Shown here: positions 17,479 through 26,480 of the stretch, one piece after another
Numbering within the stretch: position 1 is the stretch's first letter
How the letters are laid out: every line of letters begins with the position of its first letter
Origin: CAVPDG01 sp963702535
GTDB taxonomy: Bacteria; Chloroflexota; Anaerolineae; Anaerolineales; UBA4823
Direction: 5' to 3'
NCBI GenBank assembly: GCA_963702535.1
Contig: CAVPDG010000021.1
Span: 99,789 to 163,788 of the forward strand
DNA: 64,000 bases
The notes under the pieces: model-generated
What the model saw: the letters and a program-made list of their open reading frames with translations, nothing else
Told to the model about the DNA's origin: nothing
Databases searched by the model: none
Translations under genes and position numbers: made by a program

Positions 17479-17806
17479 AACGGACTGGCGGTTGATTGAC
17501 CGTGTTTCGATAGCTGTTGAGCAGGAGGCGATCCAGCAAACCCTCGAGCGGGTCGCAGCCAGGCTCGCCCAGCTAAACATGCACCCAGCCGCCCGCAGCC
17601 GCTTGATCACTACCCTGGCAGCCCAGCTCGCCAGCGCTTTGGAATCCGCTTCGGACGATCAGCCCGAAGTTCTACGCTTGCAGATCTATACCAGCGGCGT
17701 CCATACCCCCAGCGCCCATGGCTGGGGATTTTTTATCGTCAGCAAACCGCCTCGCACTAACCGGCGTTTTTTGGATGTCTTTGTTTACCGCGATCCGCCC
17801 GTTTGA
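17441..17806 (+). CDS. Small protein overlapping the sigma-factor gene, unknown function
   Basis: 121 residues, basic at the N-terminus, with one amphipathic helical stretch ('EAIQQTLERVAARLAQLN') and a C-terminal part rich in aromatic residues. No HxxxCxxC anti-sigma zinc motif and no membrane helix, so it is not a standard anti-sigma factor. The 38-base overlap with the sigma gene implies translational coupling and a shared job. It runs tail-to-tail into the end of the next minus-strand gene. Not recognised. Confidence 0.6.
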   Translation: MALMRATRGRRHETDWRLIDRVSIAVEQEAIQQTLERVAARLAQLNMHPAARSRLITTLAAQLASALESASDDQPEVLRLQIYTSGVHTPSAHGWGFFIVSKPPRTNRRFLDVFVYRDPPV

Positions 17807-20419
17807 GCCAGCCGCTGGACAATTTCCTCAAGCGATAGGTGGGCGATATCCGCATCAGCCCGGATACCCGGTTGGCTTGCCCCCCGACTGGGCAACAACG
17901 GGCGCAGCGCATCCACCGCCTCGCGCGTTTCAAACATAGCCGCAGGCTGCTCCTTCACCAGGTCGATAACGCGCCAGATCAGCTCTGCATCCACTTCTGT
18001 CGGGCTAAGTTGCGCCAAGCCTACCAGTGCATCCAGCATGAAAGGGAGGGAATCCGCCTCCCTTGCTGAAGCAAATGCTTCAATATACGCTTTCCGCGCC
18101 TTCTCCAGCCGCTCCAATGCAGGTAAGCGACTTGCCGAGGTAGTTAGAGGATTGCGCCAGCCCATAAGGGTCGCCAATGCGCCGGAAGAATCCAGCAGCC
18201 TCCTGAAAATGCGCAGCCGCGCTTTCGTGATCCTTCTCCATCTGAGCCAGCACACCCAGGTGGTTGAGGGTAGTGCCTGTGCCCCAGGCGTCATCACTCG
18301 CCCTGGAAAGCGCGAGCGTTTCGGTCACTCGATCCACGGCCTCGGAGTACTCCAGGCTCTCCGCATCCAGCTTGTAGATAACCTGTCGCAGATGCCGCAG
18401 GCAGTAGGATGTGCCAATTGGCTCCCGAAGCTCCTCCCAGAGCTCCAGGGCAGAGTCGAAATCTTTGCGCGCCTGCTGGAGATTCCCTTCTGAATAATCG
18501 ATCACGCCCAGGTGCGAATAGCACAGGGCTAACCCATAGATATAGCCAACGGGTCTGCTGATACGCAGGCTTTCCTCAAGATAAGCCCGCCCTTCAGCAT
18601 ATTCACCCACTTGCAAATCGAGCATGCCGATGAAGCGCAGCACGTTTGCCAGGCTCTCCGGGCTCTCTCCACCGCGCAGCAGGCTCAACCCACGCAAGAA
18701 GTACTCTTTGGCGGGTGTGTTACGCCCATGACGGTTCAGGAACCAGCCATAACCGACCAATACCGCAGCCAGGCTCAGCTTATCGGCTCGATCCATGCTT
18801 TCCGCCGTGCTTTCCAGGCTGCTCAGCGTAGTAACCGCCTGCTTGAATACCGCCAACCCCTCCTGGTACCAACCCCGCAGCTCGTAAAACCAGGTAAATC
18901 CCTGGCTCAGAAGCTGGATCTCGCGTGTGCGCTTGTTTTTGATCGCCCAATCCCACGCCTGGCGCAGGTTGTCGATCTCCGCCGCGATCATCGCCTGCAG
19001 CTCTGCCTGGGTGCGACCTTTGAGGCGATACACGAAAGGCTGGAGCAGATCGCCATAATAACGGCAGTGCCTGTCCAGGGTAGCCAGCATCTCCTCCGGG
19101 TTTTTCTTTAGCCTGACAAAGCCGTATTTGTGCACCAGGTCATGCAGGCTGTAACGACCCTCATCCACCCTCAAAATCAGGGATTTATCCATCAACCCGG
19201 CGAGCTCCGAGAGGCTCATCCCAGCGACGCGCTCGGCCGCCTCACGCTGGAAACCGCCTTCGAAGACGGAAAGGCGGCACAGTACCTGGCGCTCGTGCTC
19301 GTCCAGCAAACGCCACGAATAATCGAATGCCGCCTGCAGAGAGCGATGCCGCTCAGGGACGTCGCGGGTGGAATCAGCCAGGAACTCCGGGAACTCCCCC
19401 GCCTGGGTCGACCTTTCAAGCTCCGCAAGGATCTCCGTTGGAGCGAGAACACGCGCCCAGCCAGCCGCCAGTTGGATTGCCAGGGGCATCCCCTCCAGCA
19501 GGCGGCAGATCTGCGCGATCGTTTGGTACTCCTCGCAGTTCGGCTCGTAAGTGGCGTCCATCTGGCGTGCGTAGTTCAAGAATAAGCGGATCGCCCCGTA
19601 CTGGTCGAGCGCTTGTCCTTCCTCCAGAGCCGGAAACGGCAGTCCCTGGATATCGAACACCCACTCCCCGGAAAGGTTAAGTCGCACTTGCGACGTAGCC
19701 AGCACCTTTACCCCCGGCGCTTCCTGCAGCAGATCGGCGAGCAGGTCCACACCTTCCAGCAAGTGTTCCAGGTTATCCAGTAGCAGCAGCGCCTTCCGCT
19801 CGCGCAGCATGTGCAACATTTGCGCGCGCACATCGACGTTGCCGCTCACCACAACCCCCAACACCTGGGCGATAGCCAGCGCCAGGTAATTCGCAGAATG
19901 CACCGATGCCAGCGGCACCCAATACACGCCATCCGGAAATGGAAGCTCCGCGTAGCGGACGAGCTCTAAGCCCACCTCTTTTGCCAGGCGCGTCTTGCCG
20001 ATGCCGCCCGGTCCGGTCAGCGTGAGCAGCCGGCAGGTTGGGTCGAGCAACAGGCGCAAAATCTCCTGGCGCTCATGCTCCCTGCCGACCAACGGGTTGG
20101 TAGGAATGGGAATCCCGGAAGGCGCAGCCTTTCCAACCGGTTCGAACGCGAGACCCGGGGCGCTTTGCAGCGTTGGCAGTCTCTCCAGTCGCCTTTCACC
20201 GCGTGCCATCTTGACAAATGTACCTCGCTGCTCGGCGGGGACTTCAAGCGCAGACGACAGCAACTCGGCGACCTGGCGCGAGGGTCGCCGCTCGTCCGCC
20301 TCGATCTTGACGATAGTTGACAGGGAGCACCCGATCTGCTCAGCCAGCTCGGTCTGGGTTAAATCCAAAGCTTTTCGGCGGCGTTTTAACCACGCTCCAA
20401 AGCTGCTAGGCTCATCCAT
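17785..20419 (-). CDS. XRE HTH / NB-ARC STAND ATPase / TPR regulator (frame break near 18115)
   Basis: A large signal-transduction regulator of about 870 residues. Residues 1-70 form an XRE-type helix-turn-helix ('LDLTQTELAEQIGCSLST'). About 110-400 is an NB-ARC ATPase with Walker A 'LTGPGGIGKTRLA', Walker B 'KALLLLDNLEHL', and the GLPLA-equivalent 'LEGMPLAIQLAAGW'. A winged-helix part ends in 'YSLHDLVHKYGFVRL'. The rest is TPR-like repeats that would sense a ligand. The main frame closes at 18080, but the sense continues after a shift near 18115 ('RKAYIEAFASAREADSLPF') to 17785. Close relatives are AfsR/MalT-like STAND regulators. It is divergent from the flavoprotein gene at 20640, which it may control. 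Confidence 0.85.
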
Positions 20420-20485
20420 TCAATTTCCTTCCTAAGAATTGCCTGATAATTTTTTCTGTATGATTTTTCCGGAATCTGCCCCAAT

Positions 20486-20503
20486 TGTACTACTTTTTGT
20501 ACA
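20486..20503. promoter_or_regulatory. Inverted repeat in the divergent promoter region
   Basis: TGTAC-N8-GTACA lies between the STAND regulator and the flavoprotein, in the 220-bp AT-rich gap that must hold both promoters. It is a possible operator, with no direct support beyond symmetry and position. Confidence 0.3.
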
Positions 20504-20639
20504 TGCTTTTGTCAATCTCAGGCGCACCTATTCACCCAAATATTGGCTTTAATTAGCCTTATCTGGACTTTCATCCTTCAAAGTAAGGTAGAATATGGAC
20601 AATATCTATCCAATAGCTATGATAAAGTGAGGAGATCAA

Positions 20640-22091
20640 ATGAGTGACGTAATCATCATTGGCGGCGGTCCGGCAGGCGTCACCGCCGCGTTGCGCGCCC
20701 GCGAGCTGGGCGCCGAAGTTACCCTGGTAGAGAAAGGTCGCCTGGGCGGAACCTGCGTCAACGACGGCGTCGTTCCCACTCGTGTTTGGGCACGCGCCGC
20801 CCGCTTGCGCCGCGATTTTGAGCTACTATCCACGTATGGCTGGCTGGCGCAGCCGCCGGAGCTGGACTACTCCCGCCTGCTCACCCGCACCCAGCAGGTG
20901 GTCTACCAGGTGCACGAGAAGAAACAGCTCATCGCCCAACTGGAAAGCGCCGGCGTGCGCGTCCATGCAGAGACCGGTAAAGCCTGGTTCAACGACGCCA
21001 ACACGATACACACCGAGAAGGGGCTCACCCTCCAGGCGGATAAGTTCATCCTGTGCGCGGGTGGGCATGCCCGCCAGCCTTCCTTCCCCGGTAAGGAGTA
21101 CGTCTTGACCCATCACGATATCTGGTCGGTGGACCGCCTGCCCGCCTCTGTCGTCATTGCCGGAGGCGGCGCAACCGGCTGCCAGCTTGCCACCATCCTC
21201 ACTGCCTTCGGTTGCCGGGTGTGGCTGATGGAGATGAACCCAGATATCCTGGCTATCGAAGACCCCCAGGTCTCCCAAACCATGCGCCGCGCGCTGGTTC
21301 GGCGCGGCGTGGATGTCATCACCGGCATCAGCGGCATCGAATTGGTCGAAAAAACAGATGATGGCTACTATCTCACCTACACACAAGCCGGTCAATCGCA
21401 GCTCATCAAATCCCAGGCGGTTATCCTGGCTTCCGGCTGGCCCGGCAACGCCGATGAGCTCAATCCGCAGGCTGCCGGCGTTGAGACCCACCGTGGCTAC
21501 GTGGTGGTGGACGAGCACCTGTGCACCACCGCCCCCCATATCTTCGCCGCCGGTGATATCACCGGGCGCATGATGCTGGTGCAAAGCGCCGGGTTGGAAG
21601 CGCGTACCGCCGCCGAAAACGCCATCCTCACGCCAGGGCAGCGCTCCTCGCACCAGATCGTCCCGCATGGTGGCTTCACCGATCCCGAATACGCCAGCGT
21701 GGGGATGAGCGAGCCGCAGGCAAAAGCCTCCGGACAGGAGTACCTGGTAGCCACCACCCAGTACGCCGACCTGGATCGCGCCGTTATCGATGGCTTCACC
21801 GAGGGATTTTTCAAGCTGATCGTCTCGCTGGATAACCACCGCATCCTCGGCGCGCATGCCGTCGGCGAGCAGGCGGTTGAGATTATCCAGATCGTCGCCG
21901 CCAGCATGACAGCGGACATGTGGGTGGAGCAGATGGCAGAGATGGAGTTCTCCTACCCAACCTATACCGCCATCGTGGGTGTCACCGCCCGCAAAGCCGT
22001 TTACGCCCTGGGTGTCATGCCGCTCGCCCCGCAGTGGCGCACGCTGGGGCGTTCGATTGCCGCCGAATGGGAGCGCGGCGAAGGGATCTGA
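20640..22091 (+). CDS. Pyridine nucleotide-disulphide oxidoreductase family flavoprotein lacking the second redox Cys
   Basis: 483 residues with the full Lpd/mercuric-reductase fold: FAD site 'IIGGGPAGVTAALRARELGA', NAD(P) site 'VVIAGGGATGCQLATIL', second FAD motif 'IFAAGDITG', and a C-terminal dimer domain. The active-site strand reads GGTCVNDGVVPTR: Cys39 is present, but residue 44, the second Cys in relatives, is Val, so no disulphide can form. The C-terminal segment is 'FSYPTYTAIVGV' instead of the HxxxxE dyad of Lpd and glutathione reductase. It may thus be an NAD(P)H oxidase, quinone or metal reductase rather than a disulphide enzyme. GAGGAG before the ATG. The downstream gene begins directly at its stop. 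Confidence 0.85.
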   Translation: MSDVIIIGGGPAGVTAALRARELGAEVTLVEKGRLGGTCVNDGVVPTRVWARAARLRRDFELLSTYGWLAQPPELDYSRLLTRTQQVVYQVHEKKQLIAQLESAGVRVHAETGKAWFNDANTIHTEKGLTLQADKFILCAGGHARQPSFPGKEYVLTHHDIWSVDRLPASVVIAGGGATGCQLATILTAFGCRVWLMEMNPDILAIEDPQVSQTMRRALVRRGVDVITGISGIELVEKTDDGYYLTYTQAGQSQLIKSQAVILASGWPGNADELNPQAAGVETHRGYVVVDEHLCTTAPHIFAAGDITGRMMLVQSAGLEARTAAENAILTPGQRSSHQIVPHGGFTDPEYASVGMSEPQAKASGQEYLVATTQYADLDRAVIDGFTEGFFKLIVSLDNHRILGAHAVGEQAVEIIQIVAASMTADMWVEQMAEMEFSYPTYTAIVGVTARKAVYALGVMPLAPQWRTLGRSIAAEWERGEGI

Positions 22092-24564
22092 GTGCGCACA
22101 GTCTTCGTCCTGCTCCTGGCAGTTACCCTCCAGCTGGTGCTCCTGGCGCCCATTCTGGCGATCGGCTGGAGCAAAGAACCCTTCCCCGGCTTTCTCGTCG
22201 AGCAGACGCTGGTCGTTACCGATGCGGACAGTCAGGGTTGGAGTGGGCGACAGGCAGGCATTGCTTATCCGCAGAAAGTGACTCATATCGACGCCCTTCC
22301 GGTGAGCACCGCGGGACGAGTTCAGCGCCGCAATCCAGAAATACGCCATCGGCGATGAGATCCAGGTGACCACAACCGGACCGGATGGCGCCATCACGCT
22401 CCTATCCCGGCATCCGCCTGGCGCAGTTCCCGCAAGCCGGACCTGATGCGCTTGTTCTGGCTTCCGTATTCGGTCAGCATGATTTACCTCTTCCTCGGCA
22501 CCTGGATCTTCCAGCTCAGCAAAGACCAGTCCACGGGCAGAGCTTTTGCCTACTTCTGCCTGTGTACGACGATCACCTTGACTTTCCTCTTCGACCTCGC
22601 CACCACGCACCTGGCGTCCGCAATTTGGACGATCGCCATCGCTCAGATCGGCGGCGCACTCGCCTGTCTGGCGTTGGTGTTCCCCTCGCCCGCCAAAATC
22701 ATCCGGACGCGCCCTCGCCTGCAGTACCTGCCCTACGCCGTGTCCGCTCTCTTCGCCGTCCTTGGGCTGCTGGCGCTTTACAATTACCGGCAGCCCTGGC
22801 TCTACATCTCCGCCTGGCGCCTCAGTTATGTCTATGCCGCCCTGGCAATCCTGATCTTCATCGTCACGCTCATGCTGCGCTTGCGCCGGCGTGAAGCGCC
22901 CGCCGTCCGCCAGCAAGCGCGTACCATCCTGCTCGGCAGCCTGGTTGCTTTTCTGCCAGTTGGCGCCTGGTTTGTTGCGCCTCAGCTCGGCATTCGCCTG
23001 GAGTGGAATCCAGCCTTCTACCTTCCGCTCCTGCTGCTCTTCCCGCTCTCGATCGGTCTGGCGATCCAGCGCTACCACCTGTGGGATTTCGATGTCCTGC
23101 TCAACCGGGTGGTGATCTATGGCTTGCTGACCCTGGTGCTGGTGCTCGATCTACGTCGCCAGTATCGTGATTGTGCAGATGGCGCTGACCGACTACGTGA
23201 CCCTCACCCCCACCATGCGCACCATCCTGCTGACCTTCATCATCCTGGCGCTTTTCTCCCCGGCGAAGAACCGCATCCAGGAGGTCATCGACCGGCGTTT
23301 CTTCCGCCATAAATACGACGCCGCCCGCACCCTGGCGGCTTTCAGCCAGACCCTGCGTCACGAGATCAACCTGGAGCGCCTTGTCTCCGAGCTGCTGCAG
23401 CGTGACCCAAGAAGCCATGCAGCCGGGCAGCGCTGCACTATGCCTGTGCCAGGTCGCCCCCGGTCAGGCTGACTGCGCCTTAGCCGGTGACGACCCCCTG
23501 TGCAGCTCGCTGCGCAGCGCCAACGAAGTAGTCGAGGCAGCCGAGCTGAAGCCTCGCCTCGCCTGCCTTGCAGCGCTTCAAACAGCAGGGCGCCGCTCTC
23601 TTGATCCCGCTTGTCTCCCAGGATGAGCTGGTGGGCGTGCTCAGCCTCGGCAGGCGCAACAGCGGGCAATCCTATAGCAGCGATGACCGCCGGCTGCTTT
23701 CGATCCTGGCGGGTCAGGCGGCGCCTGCATTGCAGGTCGCTATGATGGTGCAGCAGCAGCAAGCTGAAGCGCTCCACCGCCAGAGCGTTGCGCACGAGCT
23801 GGAAGTTGCCCGCCTGGTGCAGATGACCCAGCTTCCTGCCCAAGCGCCCGAGCTGCCCGGCTGGCGCTTCTCCACCTTCTACCGCCCCGCTGCAGCCATC
23901 GGCGGCGAATTTTACGATTTCGTCCAATTCCCCCAAAACCATTTAGGCATCGTCATCGGAGATGTGGCGGCGCACGGCACGCCGGCAGCCCTGGTGATGG
24001 CGCACACGCGTGGCTTGATCAGCGCATTTGCTCAGGAGGAGAGTTCCCCCGCTGCCCTGCTGGAGCGGGTGAACCGGCTGCTCGTCCCTGATACGCCGGA
24101 GAAGATCTTCGTTACTTGTTTCCTGGCTGTTATCGATGCCCACGCGGGTCGCATTCGCTTTTCTAACGCCGGTCACGACCAGCCCTACCGCATCCGGGAT
24201 GGCAGCCTCCAATCTCTCGAAGCCACCGGGCTCCCCCTGGGGATATTCCCGGAGGGCGCGCTACGACGAGTACGAAACCAGCCTGATACCCGGTGAGAGC
24301 CTGCTGTTCTACAGCGACGGCTTGGTCGAAGCGCGCAGCGCTCAGGGTTTGCTCTTGAGCTTCACCGGGCTGGAAGTGCTGTTGCAGGCACGCCCGCCAG
24401 GCGCAGACGGGCTGATCCCTTACCTGTTGCAATCAGTAGATGCGTTTGCCGCTCCCGGCTGGGCGCAGGCAGATGACATCACTCTCCTTACGGTTGACTA
24501 TTTAGCTCAGGAGTTTAAAAGCCATGTTGGATATGAAAGCCGATTTCCAAATCTGGGAGCTTAA
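22092..24564 (+). CDS. PDZ-like / 7TM / GAF / SpoIIE-type phosphatase, frame broken many times
   Basis: Pieces in three frames join into one sensor phosphatase. In order: a signal-anchor helix; a PDZ-like piece ('VTHIDALPVSTAG', then EFSAAIQKYAIGDE after a shift near 22315); six or seven membrane helices (22446-23140); 'RIQEVIDRRFFRHKYDAART'; a GAF domain (about 23400-23720, with 'LIPLVSQDELVGVLSLGRR'); and a PP2C/SpoIIE domain with 'IGGEFYDFVQF', 'IGDVAAHGTPAALVM' and 'QADDITLLTVDY'. The first metal-binding Asp of GGDFYD is Glu here. Shifts fall near 22315, 22400, 22440, 23140, 23400, 23560 and 24265. It should dephosphorylate the STAS protein encoded by the overlapping next gene. A real pseudogene is possible, but the general indel pattern favours sequence error. 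Confidence 0.75.
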
Positions 24565-24904
24565 CCCTCAAACGCGTGTGATCGACGTGCAAGGCGAGCT
24601 CACTGGCGATGCTGAAAGCGCCATCCTGAATGCCTATGCCCAGGCAGATGGCGCCGCGACGCAATTGGTGGTGCTGAATTTTAAAAGGCTGGCTTATATG
24701 AACAGCAGCGGAGTGGGATTGTTGATCACCCTGGTGGTGCGCGCTCGCCGGCAGGGCAAGAAGCTGGCTGCCGTAGCCCTGCCCGACCACTTCAAAAAGA
24801 TCCTGCTGCTCACCCGCCTCAACGAAGCCCTGCCCATCTACGACAGCCAGGCAGATCTTGAAGCCGCCATCCATCAAGGGGTCTTTGCCGTGGCTCCATC
24901 CTGA
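24524..24904 (+). CDS. STAS-domain anti-anti-sigma factor (SpoIIAA/RsbV type)
   Basis: 126 residues, a single STAS domain. The phospho-acceptor motif is 'AYMNSSGVGLLITL', with the conserved Ser-Ser-Gly at the usual place between strand and helix. In partner switching the unphosphorylated form binds an anti-sigma kinase and frees a sigma factor or other target. The upstream phosphatase, whose end it overlaps by 41 bases, is the expected activator. No RsbW-type kinase is present in the window, so the third partner is elsewhere. GGAG lies before the ATG. Confidence 0.9.
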   Translation: MLDMKADFQIWELNPQTRVIDVQGELTGDAESAILNAYAQADGAATQLVVLNFKRLAYMNSSGVGLLITLVVRARRQGKKLAAVALPDHFKKILLLTRLNEALPIYDSQADLEAAIHQGVFAVAPS

Positions 24905-24937
24905 ACCGCCGCACGCGATTTGTGCAAATTAAACACA

Positions 24938-24971
24938 GAGAAGCAGGTGGGGCTGCCCCGACCTGCTTCTC
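24938..24971. terminator. Bidirectional terminator between convergent genes
   Basis: Perfect 11-bp outer stem GAGAAGCAGGT/ACCTGCTTCTC with an inner GGGG/CCCC pair, then GATTTTC. It lies between the STAS gene (plus) and mreB (minus) and ends both. Confidence 0.75.
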
Positions 24972-24989
24972 GATTTTCACGGTATTTGT

Positions 24990-25997
24990 CTATACGAAAG
25001 GCAGGCTTCTGCGGATCAAGGCGTACATGCCGAAGCCGCGCGCCGCGCCCTCGGCAACGCAGGTGAGCGGGTTATCCACCAGGTAAGAAGGCACGCCCAG
25101 TTCCTTGGTAAACAGCTTATCCACGCCGCGCAGCAGCGCCCCGCCGCCGGTCAGCGCCAGCCCGCGGTCGATGATGTCTGAGACCAGCTCAGGCGGGGTC
25201 TTCTCCAGCACCCGGCGGGTGGTCTCGATCATGTCCAGCAGCGGCGGGCGGATGGCTTCGACGACCTCGCCCGTGGTCAGGTTCACCGGGCGCGGCAAGC
25301 CGCTCACCTGGTCTTGCCCCTGCACTTCCATGCTCTGCTCAACGTCCTGCGGCACCGCCGCGCCGATCTTCAGCTTGAGCTGCTCGGCGGTCAGCGGACC
25401 GATGATCACGCCGTACTTCTTGCGCACATAATTGATGATGGCTTCATCGAGTGCCATGCCCCCGGCGCGCATCGTCTCGGCTGAGACGATGCCGTACATC
25501 GCCAGCACAGCCGCCTGGGTGCATCCGCCGCCCAGGCAAACGATCATGTTCCCCGAGGGTGTGTTGATCGGCAGATCCACGCCGATCGCCGCCGCCAGTG
25601 GCTGGTGGATCAAGAACGCTTCACGCGAGCCGGCTTGCAAGGCTGCCTCGTGCACGGCGCGGCTCTCTACGCTGGTGACGCCATAAGGAATGGTGACCAT
25701 CAGCCGCGGTCTGAAGATACGCACCGGGCTGCTCAGCTTGCGCAGCAGCGCCTCCAGCAGGTACTCGGTCACTTCGTAATCGGCGATCACGCCGGTGTGC
25801 AGCGGGCGGATCACTTCCAGGCTCTCCGGGACACGCCCGAACATATCCTGGGCTTCCTGCCCCCAGGCTACCATCTTTTGCTCCTGGACAACGATCGCCG
25901 CCACAGTCGGCTCCTGGAGGATGATCTGGTTGCCTTCCACGACGCGAATAAACATTGTACCCAGATCAACGCCCAGGTCTTTTGAGAACATTGGCAT
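24990..25997 (-). CDS. mreB: MreB-family actin-like protein with an altered phosphate-2 motif
   Basis: 335 residues, normal length for MreB, the cytoskeletal filament that guides cell-wall synthesis under the membrane. Phosphate-1 'VDLGTMFIRVVEG' is intact, as are the connecting segments 'TIPYGVTSVESRAVHEAA' and 'MALDEAIINYVRKKYG', and the adenosine motif 'LALTGGGALLRGVDKL'. The phosphate-2 motif is unusual: MreB proteins have DIGGGTT, but here residues 154-160 read CLGGGCT, so the Asp and the first Thr are both Cys. That may reduce ATP hydrolysis. It lies 3 bases after atpC, so it should be part of the ATP synthase transcript. Confidence 0.9.
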   Translation of the reverse strand: MPMFSKDLGVDLGTMFIRVVEGNQIILQEPTVAAIVVQEQKMVAWGQEAQDMFGRVPESLEVIRPLHTGVIADYEVTEYLLEALLRKLSSPVRIFRPRLMVTIPYGVTSVESRAVHEAALQAGSREAFLIHQPLAAAIGVDLPINTPSGNMIVCLGGGCTQAAVLAMYGIVSAETMRAGGMALDEAIINYVRKKYGVIIGPLTAEQLKLKIGAAVPQDVEQSMEVQGQDQVSGLPRPVNLTTGEVVEAIRPPLLDMIETTRRVLEKTPPELVSDIIDRGLALTGGGALLRGVDKLFTKELGVPSYLVDNPLTCVAEGAARGFGMYALIRRSLPFV

Positions 25998-26000
25998 GGA

Positions 26001-26454
26001 TTACTCTTTTTCCGAACCGCCGGAGCTGATGTTAGAGCGCTGCGTGCTGCGGAAGCGGCGGGCGGCGTCCAGGCGCAGATTGGAACGGCGCAGCGCGGCT
26101 TCCATTGCCAGGTAGGCGTCGGTGTCGGGGGGCGGTCCAGCCCTGCAGGTACTCTTCCGCCCGGCGGCGGGCAGCTTCGGCACGCGCTGTGTCGATCTCG
26201 CGCACGTTCTCCGCCGCGTCTGCCAGCACGGTGATGATATCTGGCTGGACTTCCGCTACACCTCCCGCCACCGTGAAATACTCCTCCTGTCCCTGCGAGC
26301 GCACCTTGAGGATGCCGTATTTCAACGTCGAGAGCAGCGGGGCGTGGTTGGGCAGTATGCCCATCTCACCTAGCTCTCCCGGAAGGATCACCATGTCGGC
26401 GTCGCCCTGGTAGACCATGCGGTCTTGCGAGACGATCTCTACTCGGATTGGCAT
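26001..26454 (-). CDS. atpC: ATP synthase F1 epsilon subunit (frame break near 26130)
   Basis: Central-stalk subunit that couples rotation and inhibits ATP hydrolysis. The N-terminal beta-sandwich is clear ('VEIVSQDRMVYQGDADMVIL', 'GELGEMGILPNHAPLL', 'YFTVAGGVAEVQPD'), and a helical hairpin follows ('IDTARAEAARRRAEEYLQG'). At the C6 run on the coding strand (GGGGGG at about 26126-26132) the frame breaks; one more C restores 'PPDTDAYLAMEAALRRSNL' and a natural end at 26001. This is a textbook homopolymer error in a gene that must work. Confidence 0.9.
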
Positions 26455-26480
26455 TCAGGTTTCCCTATGCTCGCTCGTTC

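Noticed and set aside
20826..23078. A 750-codon open frame on the minus strand
   Set aside because: Opposite the flavoprotein and phosphatase genes, with composition typical of an antisense shadow in GC-rich DNA.
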